From assembly GCA_018806985.1 (NCBI GenBank), contig JADANN010000349.1:482501-546500 (forward strand): a stretch of DNA of 64,000 nucleotides. Direction: 5' to 3'. This DNA is from Angiostrongylus vasorum. Lineage: Eukaryota > Nematoda > Chromadorea > Rhabditida > Metastrongylidae. A program made the translations under genes and the position numbers. Below are positions 29,946-41,854 of the stretch, one piece after another (position 1 is the first letter of the stretch; the number at the start of each line of letters is the position of its first letter). The notes below the pieces were generated by a model. The model had not been told where the DNA came from and searched no databases. It was given only the letters and a program-made list of their open reading frames with translations.

Positions 29946-31689
29946 CATAGATTGCCGAAAATGCTTTAGATGATTCGGAAACTGTTCACGATATATTCAC
30001 AATGGGAAGCATTAGTGAAGATGGTAAACTTTAGATGATACGAGGTCATAGAATTACAAGAGGAGGTGGTGTTGGAAGATGAGACCGACAGGAATCTAAA
30101 TAAATTTTAGGGAAACACCTATAACAACTGCAAGCTGGAGCCTAATTCTTGAGTCTAACTTTTCTGAAAGAATCTGGTTGCCATCCATGAATCCGAGAGC
30201 AGATGTAAATGTAGATGGAAGTGGAACCGCTGCACATTGTCGCTGATGCCTTCACACAACCACAACAGAAATCAAGCGAATAAAATAGAAATAAACACAT
30301 TGAAAAGGGACGAGTTGATATGACTTCCACAAGCAACTCGAAAATTAAAAAGGATCTGGAGAAGTGGCTATGGACTGGTCTTTGAAGAACAAAATTTGTG
30401 ACGACTTACTATGGCCCGCCACACATGAGGTTCAGAGTACTCCTTAATTTTGATCAAGAAATTACTCGAAGAGAGCGAAACTCATGCTTGATCCTGCTGC
30501 AAAACACCTGACACGGTTGCCAATAAATTCGAGGCTTACGCAATCATTTTAGAGTACCTACATCTGCACAACCAGAATAAGTTTTTAGAAGAAGTTTAAA
30601 AACCATTTTTGAAGAGATGCTTTCGAGTGCTGCTCGATAATAATGTTCCGGCTTAGATCTGATGAATAAAGATGAAAAATAGTGCTATATCTCTTCTCCA
30701 CTTAGAATAATGTATAAGTTCTGTAGATATCTCTTTTATTCGAGAACTCTCGCCTCAGACCGCGATATTCCTGGTTAAAACATATTCCAGGATTCCTCCT
30801 TCCCAATTTCGAGTTGCAACAGAAAACATGAAGAGAATCACAACCGCAGGACCTCATTATATAATAGTCGATTTTCTTTGAGTTGGGAACCATGAACTTC
30901 ATGTACATTATGCAAAAGAAAAAAAAACCCAGCCCACTGGAAAACCTCGATTCGAGATCCTTGGAATAATCATTCTATACAATTGTTGAGTACATCTTAG
31001 AAGCAACTTCCTAAGAATATCCCGCAATGCATGCCAAGAACTTTATGTGACGCATGACCACTTAAATGAGCATTATTCCAACAAGAGTTCTTGGGTTATA
31101 GTGAGCACAAAAACCCCGTGGGAGACATACTTCAAGGTGCTTGAAGTGCTGCATGCGTGAGTACATCAGACAATGAAACGGAAATTCGATGACTGTTGTC
31201 TGAAACAGAAATTTTTTGAGGGATATCTATGTAATTTTCTGCATACTGTAATCATGGCATGACAGCCCCGTGTGTAGATGCATTCACCTCTGGATCTGAA
31301 CACAAATGTCTGTAATTATTAACCCACGCATCATGATAGTAGTGCAGCGATCTTCGAGAGTGCTACCGTGATTTTCGTTGAATGGTGCTAGCGGACCTAT
31401 TTTTAGAATTCTAGAGCCCCACGTAGACAAACACGCTTGAACTGCTCGTCAGTGTATGACAAAGAATAAAACAAGATGAAAAAGTACAATTTAGGAATGT
31501 GCGAATTCAGCAACGAGAAAAAAACAACAGATAGGTAACAATCTGACACGTTTAAAACGTCTAACAAAAAGCATTTTAACTTTGCGACGCTATTAAGTCT
31601 CAGATTCGAAGTCGTGATTAACAACTAAAACCCATATCTGTTATGGCATTAAACTTATTTACTTGTCTGATAAAGATGTTGAAAGAGCA
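29946..31689. other. Unrecognised stretch apart from one small RTE-B fragment
   Basis: Only the fragment near 30465-30540 could be assigned. The rest is AT-rich and without supported genes. Confidence 0.4.
30465..30540 (+). mobile_element. Short RTE-B linker fragment
   Basis: The DNA around 30480-30535 (ATGCTTGATCCTGCTGCAAA) matches the linker coding DPTATRLTRLVIN at 43320-43375. Confidence 0.45.
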
Positions 31690-32212
31690 TTCAACAACAT
31701 CCATTCAACATTCAATCAACAACTCATTCAACATCTTCACGTTAGCGCAATGAAAGCTGAGAGTTCGAAAGTCACCAAGAGACGTTTATCTATAGAAATA
31801 TTCGAGCTAATACGCCAGCGTGGAATCGCTCGAGCTGCAGGGCAACCGCGAACTAACGTCCGAGCTTGCAAAACAGTGCAGACAGGCGATAAAGGAAGAT
31901 CTTAAAGAGAGAAGAGCAGCAGTAATGGTCGAAGCTGCAGAGGCTGGGAAAAGCATTCGCAAAGCCCACCGAAGCTTCGCCAATTACAAGACCAAGATGA
32001 TTGCACTCCGACGCCCAGACGGAAGAGTTACAGCGTCCAGAAAGGCAGTGGAGAAAATTATTCACGAATACTACTCGGATCCCTTCGATAGCCACGTCCA
32101 CCTTCCGTCATATGAAATAAAGGAGGATCGATATGTTGTACCACAGGTTCTCCCTTCGAAATCCGACATGCCATTTCGTCGGTGAAAAAGTCGAACAACA
32201 CAAGGTTCGGAC
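31690..32212 (+). mobile_element. RTE-A fragment, linker region
   Basis: Codes for the segment between endonuclease and [50 protein letters not shown] and HEYYSDPFDSH match the same region of the copy at 9145-9640, with fewer frameshifts. It breaks off at about 32212, exactly where an H element begins. Confidence 0.82.
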
Positions 32213-32480
32213 AGGATGAGATTCTCGATATGGTGTCCTCCTCGTCGTCTCGGGTCGAATCTTCTTTGCTGGAGCGCCACTCAAATGAGTTCACGGGACG
32301 GTTGCTGAGTGGTAGCGATTTTTCTTCATGTCGACAATCCATCCTGCAGCAGTTGGTAATCGACTCAATACGACGACGAAGACACCACATCGAGAAGCCG
32401 AACGACTGTGAATATCGACCCGGTTCATCGGTTCTGAGAAGGACGAAAAGTCGATGAATTAGCCGAATAAATGTTGCGAA
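32213..32480 (+). mobile_element. H element inserted at the end of an RTE-A fragment
   Basis: Arms at 32222-32248 and 32370-32396 are nearly perfect inverted repeats. The 3' module is degenerate here (GGTTCTGAGAAGGACG, GATGAATTAGCCGAATAAAT). It starts where the RTE-A linker fragment stops, which may be an insertion or a template-switch junction. Confidence 0.65.
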
Positions 32481-32884
32481 GCAACCTCGAGCAAATGAAC
32501 AATTCAAAGAAACTTGTTGATTATTCACGTCGAGGCTAAGCGAGTTGGTCTGGCACAAATCGGGTCCTCGCAAATGTGGTTTTTGTGAACTCTGTACTAC
32601 CACACACTGTCGAAGCTTAATCCAATGTATTTTTCAATCTTATCGATTAAAAATTGACAGTAATGTCTATTTTTAAAAGATATGTCTGCATAGGTGAGCG
32701 TGTAGAAGTACTTAGAGGGGCTCTGCTACACGTGTGGTCGCTGCTTCGATGTCACTCCCTGGACAAACGAGGACGCTCCGAGATCTTCGATTTGGTAACA
32801 GACTTTTATGGAAGAGTAAAAAACATATGATGGATGAATGGACTACCTCACTGAATTTTATACTCCAAACATGCCTTCATTCAC

Positions 32885-32945
32885 TTACCCGGTGGTCAAT
32901 AAGTCGAATACATGGTGCATTCTTAGCGCATTGATCAGTACAAAA
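32885..32945 (+). mobile_element. SINE-A 3' fragment
   Basis: AAGTCGAATACATGGTGCAT and GCGCATTGATCAGTAC match the SINE-A tail. Confidence 0.4.
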
Positions 32946-33661
32946 CGCTTTATCCACTTTATCTTTTATTTATATTTGCATTCTGACAAGTGGCATATAA
33001 AGCACTGAGCCATTATTATGTTGGCGACAATTGGCGGAAGTTTATGCAAAGGGTCGGATGGATCTGATCTTTTTCAATAGTATGCGACTATCTCAAGTAG
33101 TGATTTAGGCTGGGTGACCAATTTCCTATGATTCTATGTAGGCCCACATTTCTCGAAGGAATTGGAATGGAATTTGATCGTCTATATAGCCCATCTGGGT
33201 GCCTGTTTTCACAGGATATCACAGAACGGTCAACATACTTAGTCGTGTAGTCGGTGATGTACCACTTCGCATTCTATGTGGGCTCAACCTCTGTAGCTTC
33301 GACTGGTTCTTCTGCATATCTACCACAGAGAAATATGCCACAGAGGCAAAGAGACTTACAGTTTTTAATTCCTTTATTCTCTCTAAACTGCTTGCAAGTC
33401 ACCAAATATTAAAACCCAAGTAGATTGAGATTACTCCGATTTTTTGTGAACTCTTCTTGAGCCCTCATTTACTTCACCTTGATCAAAGCCATTTTGATAA
33501 CAGAAATCTCGCAGTAGTCTGGATTTTGAAGGTATTTCTAGATCGTATTAGCAGCGTGAATCTTACCGTGAACACAGTTGTACAAATGAATATGACCGCA
33601 ATAAGCTAGCCCTCATGCAAAAATTCACATCAGCATTTTATTCAATTATTGCTGCCAATAA

Positions 33662-33925
33662 AGGCGAGTGCAGCGCAGCGGTTAGAAGGTCCCAGCAGCA
33701 CAAATGGGATCGATCCCAAGCCCCAGACTTACGAAGCTTTCCATCCATCCGGGCTGGGTAAATTGGCAGCAAACTTGTCTAGAAAGATAACAGCACTGAT
33801 TCAACGTATCGATAAGCCACTGCGAGTCAATGTTTAGGCCAGATATGCTTTCAATCACCTCTAACCATACTTAATAAAGTCGAATGCATGACGCATCCCT
33901 CAAGGACTGATCGACCCGAGAGTTT
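33662..33925 (+). mobile_element. SINE-A, well kept head
   Basis: GCAGCGCAGCGG (box A) and GGGATCGATCCC with perfect box B GATCGATCC at 33708-33716. Body and tail follow the family through CGCATCCCTCAAGGACTGAT. Confidence 0.7.
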
Positions 33926-34782
33926 TATGAACTTTTATCGAACACATTGATTTCATTCCATGAACAGAAGACAGCACCCCAACACACAAATAACGTCACT
34001 TTTAAACACTCAGCTTACATTGCTGCAAAAAAAATAGATGTCAAAAGGGAAAGGAGGAAGACTGGCGTATTAATGGCGAATTTCTGTAAACCTTCCTTAC
34101 CCAAATCGTCATGTCATCAAGAACTAGCAGTGATACATGTGGTACATACATATGCAGTACTTAAGAAGGTTATCGAAAAGAGGAAAGAACGCAACCACAA
34201 TCGCATCTGGAATATCAAATTTACGAGAAATTTGCGAACTTATGGGAAAGCACAACTCGGGTGAAGGTGGAAAACGACATGAGCGAGGAATTATTCGGAA
34301 GAAGGCGAGCTGCATTTGTCACCCTAGAGATGTCGTTGTTCAACAACTAAAGGAGGGATACTCACAGACCACCTGATTCCAATCCATTGAATTAATCCAA
34401 TAAATCAACTGAATTGTTTGAAATTGATTCAACGATCTTCTCAGCCATTTTACCTTGCAATGAGAGGGGGTAGACATGACTCGATCTTTGTTAAAAGCTA
34501 TGTCGGATTTCAACCTGTATTTTTAATTGGCACCTTCCAGTTCAGAATAAACTTCACTAATCGGAATGGAGACCATTCGAATCTGTACATTTTTGTCAAT
34601 GCGAAGCAGGTATACTTGTTTTCTGCTACGCTCATATTAACAAATAAAGTACCAAACTGCTACAGTGCGCAATGCATGCCAAAAGCGAAGAAGATATGGG
34701 ATGGCGGGATTTGACAAACCTCCTAAAGGACACCGCCTGGCCTGGTGAAGTTAACCATTCGAACGGTGTTCTTTGAATTGGT

Positions 34783-34900
34783 TTCAAATAGACGCGAAAA
34801 CGAACAGCTGTGGACAGCGGACTCGCATCAATCCGGGTCTGAAGAAGGCTAAGACTGCGAAGCGTTAGCCGAATGAAAGATTTATGCCAAATCAAGTTAG
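34783..34900 (+). mobile_element. 3' half of an H element
   Basis: CGAAAACGAACAGCTGTGGA, GGGTCTGAAGAAGGC at 34835 and GCGAAGCGTTAGCCGAATGA align with the end of the 40812 copy. Confidence 0.5.
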
Positions 34901-35171
34901 CTCAGTCACGTAGAAAAAATATTTAATACTGCTAAAGAGTCTTGATTAAAGTCAGTTTTTCAGTTGTTACCTCGCTACTCACGCATTTTCTTCACAGGGA
35001 TCACATGCCGGTTAGTAGCGAGGCAACTTGGTGCGTCTCGAAGTGGCGGATAGAGGATTGATCGCATGCCAAAAGCTACCTTTGCTTCTATCAGACGCAA
35101 GTGAGACCGCCGATTTGGCCGATTTGGCACAATCCTTCTGTATCTACGTAAAGACATATTCATGCATGCTT

Positions 35172-35575
<404 letters not shown>

Positions 35576-35771
35576 GTATTGCGTGTCTGCCCATGCGGAT
35601 TGTGTTCTACGAGTCAATTCGGCCAAAAGCCTCTAATCATGCAATAAGCTCCCCGATCCCATTAGGAGAGATTGACAAGCTTCCTGTGAGTATAGCCAGC
35701 CCTCGTGTTAAGAGTTCAGCAAGCTATATGTGGGTATTAAGCGTTAAACACAGCAAAATACGTGGATCTCA

Positions 35772-36085
35772 CTCCGCTCAGAGTTGCCACTGTGGTGCAG
35801 TGGTTGGAGGCGCCCTGCAATACACCCACATGGGATCGATCCTCGTACCTTTGGTCTCACCAAGCCTACCATCCTTCTGGGGTCGGCAAATTGCTAGCAG
35901 GCTTGCCTGGTAGGATAGCGGCACTTGCTCGATAAATCGGTAGGCCACCGCGAGTCATTGTAAAGGCCAAATATTCATTCATTCACCTCCAACGATGCTC
36001 AGTGATGAAATCGAATGCATGATGTATCCTTCAGGAAATGATCATCGGCAAGAGATTTATCTTTTATTCTTATCCATTCTCTTAA
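35772..36085 (+). mobile_element. SINE-A inserted in an RTE-A 5' region
   Basis: Box A TGGTGCAGTGG at 35793-35803 and box B GATCGATCC at 35834-35842 are spaced as in a tRNA gene. RTE-A sequence is present on both sides, so this insertion is younger than that RTE copy. Confidence 0.75.
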
Positions 36086-36289
36086 CCCGAAAGAGCCCCA
36101 GACACAGCAGCGTTAACTAGGATAAGTAGTAGTTGCAGCCCACTTATTTCACTACAATTCTCGAGGCCGACCTTCTACTAACCTCCTATTCCTCTCCTAT
36201 TAAGTGGAGATCAAAAAATAAAAAAGCTGAATTATAACTTATTGCAGCAACCAGTTTTAGTTTCATACTGTGATCTAAAATAAACTTTA

Positions 36290-38400
36290 CACAGGGCACC
36301 TATTTGTCTTGTGTAGATTGACTATTTCTACAACGTTTTCCATACATTCAAGGATGCCACTCAATGTGATTTTTAACCAAATAGCGTCGATTTGCAAAAA
36401 CAAATAGGAACTGAGTAGCAAAAATTTGTTCAATCTATGAATTTTTTGAAATCGTGACCATAAATTTTTTCCCGTTTCACGAGAAGTATAAGCATTCGCA
36501 GAATCGGCAACCACTGTTAGCTCTCTGCCCCAGGTTTTCATGCATGTAGTTTTCTGGTGGTGGATGCGAATTCCACACCGTCATCTGTAAAACATCAGCA
36601 TTTGCGAGTACAGCTATTTCACTTAGTTACGAACACGTCCGAGCAACATGTAGGTGGCCGTCCTGGGGTCACCTGGATCCTCGTGGAGTCCACTCCGTAG
36701 TTTCTTTTCATCCCGCTTATCTTCCGTTCTTCCCATTACATAGGAGGGTCCCATCAGTATTTCGCTATCTGTGTGTTCTGTTTTCGAAGATCAGAACCTC
36801 ACATTCAGACTAGATATTGTGTGCGCTTGTTATGTTTTAGAAGACAGCGCTAAACGCTGTTTTTAATAATGGACGATATTCTTGACGTCTAACCACTTCT
36901 TATTTACTGCATATTCCTTCTTGACGGCAGGGTATGATATGAAATATGCAAATATCTCAGCATCATTGTAGTTATAATCTTGACGTGGTGGAAGTATCAA
37001 CCCATTCCTTTGTTGCATAACAAAGCAATGGGAGAAATGTCGAACCAAAAAGGTGAACGCGAATTCTTGGTTCCTACAGCTGGTCGGTGGCTTTTTCGAG
37101 AGATCGGATGTGGGCCCAAACTGCTGCAGTTTTTCTGGTTAATTCCTCATTCATGTTATTTTCCATGTTCATTGAACACCTAAGGCATACGTAAAAGGTG
37201 GTCCCTGTAATCAATGAACCATCCAATTTGATCAGTTTGTTTTTGCACCACGGGGTTTTCATGGACTGCGTCCTCTATCGCTTTCTGCGTAGTTCGATTT
37301 CTTTTTTCCCACTCCACTGAGCCTATAGATCATTGTCCATGCTTCATTGGTACCTCTTAAGAAGATTATGATGTTGTCAGCGAAACGAGGATTTGATGGG
37401 GACTTTCCATCAATAAGGACGCCGTTCTGACCCTAATCGAATGACTTCATTACCCAATTAACTGCGGCACTAAACAGCTTTGGCGATACGGTGCCGTCTT
37501 GTCGAACTCCTTTTCCTATAGGTATGGCAAGAGGTCGATAGAAAAGCTGCATTTTCGTAGTGCACTTCCGATAACAGTCAGGTAGAGCTTTTATGTAGGG
37601 CGGGTTTTCTGAGATCTTTTATAGGGATTCCATTCGTTTTGACATCTTTCAAACACTTTTTCAATGGGAAAAAGTCAGGAGGCAAGTGGTATTAGAGACA
37701 AACTCGATGACCTTGGAAACGGTTTGGATGGTGCCCATGGAGCAGAATCCCCGTTGAAGTCGTGATTGCTCAAGTGATTGCGCTTCATCCAGTCTCCTTG
37801 ATATGCGTAACAAGATAATCTTGGGAAGAGTTTGTAAAGGTTTCGAAGAACATTTCTTCAGCAACGCTTTTTGGTTAAGATGATCGTGTGCAGCATCGTC
37901 CATCTACTTGAATTTTTTTTCTTTTGAAGGCAGCATGCCGTATAGTTCGTGGGAAATATATATAAATTGTGGTTTCCAGCTCTAAGGAATTCTCGGTGAT
38001 GATGTGTGGTTTCAGGGCTGCTCCTCCATTCATGCTTTCTATCGCAACTCTAGCGTCAGAGGGAGGAATTCCATGTAGTTTTTCTAGAGATTTTAGAGGA
38101 TGGGACAAGGAATTACGAAAAAGGAAACGGTTGGTGTGGAGATTTCCCTCATACTAATTCCTTATGGCAGCGTGAACTTTTAGTCATCCCGTCTTCATTC
38201 ATTAGTGCTGGCAACGGAATGTGATACTCGCACAAGTCCCTATGGTATTTCTTCTGACTAGCTGTTTTTCGTGCTGATTCCAGGGTTTTTTTCCTGCGCC
38301 GATGTAGATCTTTCTGTAAAGCTCTTCTGCAACAATCATTTATTACCAGATGTGATAAACCTATTGCAATGAGCGAGATCAAGTCTTAGTTTTCTTCTCT
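36290..38400 (-). mobile_element. RTE-B copy, linker to 3' end, reverse
   Basis: On the minus strand: LSHLVINDCCRRALQKDL and the KKYHRDL linker (38150-38400), GIPPSDARVAIESMNGGAALKP (partial) with ITENSLELE (about 37900-38070), DEAQSLEQSRLQRGFCSMGTIQT (partial), then an RT core with PRFADNIIIF near 37380, where the YADD box is FADN. The 3' part holds a SINE-M tail remnant at about 36895-36975. Its last 580 bp are nearly identical to 54125-54690. Confidence 0.75.
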
Positions 38401-38454
38401 TTTCGAGCAACTCCCTTGTGGTAACGAAGATATGGCCTGATCTACCTGCTTAAG

Positions 38455-39172
38455 AAACCTGGAACTCTCGTCCGAACATCAAAACAACGCAAAGAGGCGA
38501 TAAAAGAAGATCCTAAAAGAGTGAAGAGCAGCAGTTATGGTTGAAGGTGCAGAGCCTGGGAAAAGCATTCTCAAAGCCCACTGAAGCTTTGCCAAAAAAC
38601 AAAAGCAAGACGAATGCACTCCGGACGCCCAGACGGAACAGTTACAGCGTCCTGAAAGGCAGTGGTGCAGTGCAGAAAATCACTCACGATTACTACTCAG
38701 ATCTCTTTAATTGCCAAGTCGGCCATTCCTCATATGAAATAAAAGAGGAGGGATATGTCGTATTACCTGTTCTTCCTTCCGAAATCCGACATGCCATTTC
38801 GTCGGTGAAAATCGAACAACACCAGGTCCGGACAGGATCAAATATTAACACTTGAAGAACCTTCCGCCAGTCCTCAGTAGCACATTGGCTCAGCTGTTCA
38901 CACGTAACCCTGTCCGAATGCGAGGTCCCTACTCAGTGGAAGACAAGTAAGATCGTGTTATTGTTCAAGAAGGGTGACCTCCACGATATCGGCAACTCTC
39001 GCCCAATCTGGTTGTTGTCTGCCGTCTGCAAACTTCTCACTCGAGTCATTCCAAACAGGATTAAAAGAACACTGGACGAAGAGCAGCCGTGTGAGGAAGC
39101 AGAGTTTCGAAAAAGATTCAGTACCATGGACCACATCCACACGATAACTAGACTCATCGAAGTAAAGTAAAT
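38455..39172 (+). mobile_element. RTE-A fragment, linker to early RT
   Basis: AAVMVEGAEPGKS, SYEIKEEGYVVLPVLPSE and then KGDLHDIGNSRPI, TRTLDEEQ-like and STMDHIHTITRLIEV reproduce the RTE-A frame with several breaks. It starts directly after an opposite-strand RTE-B copy and stops mid-RT at about 39172. Confidence 0.8.
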
Positions 39173-39649
39173 TTTGTGGAAACATTTGTGTAGAATAGAT
39201 TTCAGGCGTTTCGTTGAGCCGCATTTTCGTGCGCCGATCAACTGCATTTTGAAACCTTGAGCTTACAGTGCCTTCTTGGTGTCTGCTGCTGCTCCTGTGC
39301 CTTCGAACAGCCAACAGTGCAAAAAATATGTCAGCCAGTCAGTGTAGCGCACTTGATCGACGTTCAAATATTAGGTGCTTCACTAAACGGCGTCAAGACA
39401 TGTGGAAATACCACTTATGTGGTTCCCTCATGTTTCCACGTTTTGGTTCCGTCTTTTTTAATACTCATCGGCAATTTTTTTCTACCTTTTTCGTGACATG
39501 CTAAAACTATGAATACAGACATAAACTGTCCCAGTTCCGTGACAGCGATGTGCTTGTAGCTTTTGCTCGACTGTTCAGTAGAATTGCCGTACAGATACGA
39601 ATGATGAGAAGTGTAGCCCCTAAAATCCTCTCAACGGTTTACCGCATCA

Positions 39650-40035
39650 TCGTGGCTGGAGGTGTTCCCTCGGTGTCGCACTGCGATGTACAGCGGGGGG
39701 GGATTCTTCCACCCCACCCCCCACCCCGCAGGGGTCTCCCAAGCTGAGAAGGAGTCCAGCGTTTCCATCAGGAAGCCTAGCCTAACTAAGAGTAACCAAT
39801 ACTAGGATCCACCACCGTCTTGGTATCAAAGTCGCATGGTGGTAAATCTTCCTCTGATCCACAAATGCTGCGACTGCCCGTCGTGGTGACGACCCGGGGC
39901 AGACTTTGGCCAGGCTCTCTTCGGGATTCATGGGAACCACACTAGCTTAACCAGCAAATCTCCGAAAAATGGTGATTATGCTGGGGCCTGCACAACTAGT
40001 GATGACGGGCCGTTCAACTATCAAGTAAGTAAGTA
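39650..40035 (+). mobile_element. SINE-B
   Basis: Same blocks as the 5217 copy: CGTGGCTGGAGGTG, CCATCAGGAAGCCTAGCC, GCAGACTTTGGCCAGGCT, GATGACGGGCCGTTCAA, ending AAGTAAGTAAGTAG. A run of ten G and C bases at 39697-39715 marks local slippage. Confidence 0.68.
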
Positions 40036-40811
40036 GTCCTAGAATGAACGCACGTGCACTTTTCAAACCGATGTAATATTTCTAAATATTCTTAATTATC
40101 TTACGCTAGTATTTACCTTGATGAGATAATGAAAAATTTTTTTATGACCGGCTTTTTCTGTTGTTCGTTCTCCCGGTTATTCAGCGACCGCTGGAAAAAT
40201 TCTCCATTTTTAATGTCTTAAACGCCTGTTGTTACAAGCGGTTTCTCTGAATCAAACTAAAGCAGATTTCGTATTCACTGCTTCCGTAAGCGTCTTGTTT
40301 TTAACCCCTTTCAAGTATCTCCGACTTGTTAAAGTTGCAATATATAAATACAGGTGTGGTTTTTCTAACTAATATTAGTAAGGTGTTTAGATTTTCGAAA
40401 AACAAATGTAGTCTAACCGAGGTTTCGGGAGCAACAACCATTGCATAAGCGATTCTTCGAACCGTCAAGAATAAGTTGAGTAGTAATAAAACATGATCGA
40501 CCGTGCAGGAATACGGAATTAAGATGTCATTAGCTTGCGCACAGAACTGGATTTATGACCGTATGCGGAGAACATGGCGACTCGTTGTTGTGTGGGCACC
40601 TGTTACCAGCACAGATACAATGATAATACAATAATGTGATATAATTCTGCCATATCCAGCACTCCTAACCACTTCCTTCGTTTAACGCTCAACTTATTTG
40701 CTGCATAACTTCCAGCAGACCAAAATGATTTAGAAAATTTAATGTTGAACATGTGTTTGTATTGTCAAACTTAAACGAGGTTGATGAAGTTGTTTATGTG
40801 CTCCACAGTTG

Positions 40812-41125
40812 TTCATGTTCTCGAGATGGCGTCTTCGCGGCGCATCGAGCCGGATCTTCCTCAGTGGAGCAACCCTCTCGAATGAGCCATACTCACCCTG
40901 CGATCCTCTTTCACACAGAGCGGTTGCTGCTGACGATGTTATCCGTTGATGATAATCTGTTTTCCAACGGATAATCCACAATGTAGCAATCGGACGCCAT
41001 GCGCGACGAAGACGCCACCTCGAGAAAACGAACAACTGTGGACCATCGAGTCGGATCATCGGCTCTGATGAAGAAGGAATCGTCGAAACGTTAGCCGAAT
41101 AAAAACTTTGTCAACCTCGTGTAAG
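40812..41125 (+). mobile_element. H element with the best-kept CUGAUGA core
   Basis: Arms at 40818-40844 and 41001-41026. Where the other copies pair GGTGTC with GACACC, this one pairs GGCGTC with GACGCC, so both strands changed together. The 3' module at 41061-41096 keeps CTGATGA and GAAACG, followed by TTAGCCGAATAAAA and TCAACCTCGTGT. Confidence 0.65.
41061..41096 (+). ncRNA. Hammerhead-ribozyme-like motif
   Basis: Read as RNA: helix I strand GGCU (41061-41064), core CUGAUGA (41065-41071), a helix II hairpin with GAAG against CGUC (41073-41084, one A-G mismatch), core GAA with A (41085-41088), a two-base-pair helix III formed by AC and GU, then U and the other helix I strand AGCC (41093-41096). 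With no loop on helix III it could fold properly only as a dimer. Match to the published hammerhead core is by eye; no cleavage evidence. Confidence 0.5.
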
Positions 41126-41854
41126 CTTAACAATATAAACACATGTCCATTATTTCACTACCGAGGCTAAATGACGGTCGGTTTCAAAATTAGTGTAGAA
41201 CGTTGAATGTCGCGGCACTGAAATAGCAAAGGATAGAAAATAGCAACGCGATACCGCGACTACTGGCCGCCTCGAATCGAGTTTGCAAATGGATTTCTGC
41301 AAATCGATGACCAGAACAAAAAGTAGCAACTTTAAGTATTATCGATGTTTGCAAAGATTCATGAAAACTTAGAAGATTGAGTCTTTTGTAGCCGCCTAGA
41401 GAATCCAGATAGACAGTTTCTGTTGTGCTGCTACATGATGACGATTCCAGTTATACAATGTTAAAAATAAAGGTTATGAGCACACGAATATAATTTGCTA
41501 ACCCAATAGTGAAGTCCTTTGCTTTCTTCATTATAATTTAGAGTCCAGTGGGAGCTACAGACTTCGCTCACATTGCTCCACTCTCATCAATTGTACACAA
41601 CGCTTCGTGGTCGTTGTGTGTTGAAATTTGGATGCTTACTAATGGACTGTTTCGGTATTTCAGCTTCTACATCGTCCTTGAGCCGTCGGCCACTTTTTTC
41701 ATCCCTACTTTCTTTTCCGGTTACGAGCTTAACATCGCCTCCGAAACAACTAGCAGGAAGACCGAGCGACCTGGATACGCCTTTGCAAGGTTAAGTCAGG
41801 ACTCCAGGGAGGATCACATTGCCCAAATATCAACATGCCAGCTTTAGTACTCTG

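Noticed and set aside
33662..33740. A true tRNA gene at a SINE-A head
   Set aside because: Boxes A and B are present but the cloverleaf stems do not close and the sequence runs into a repeated SINE body.
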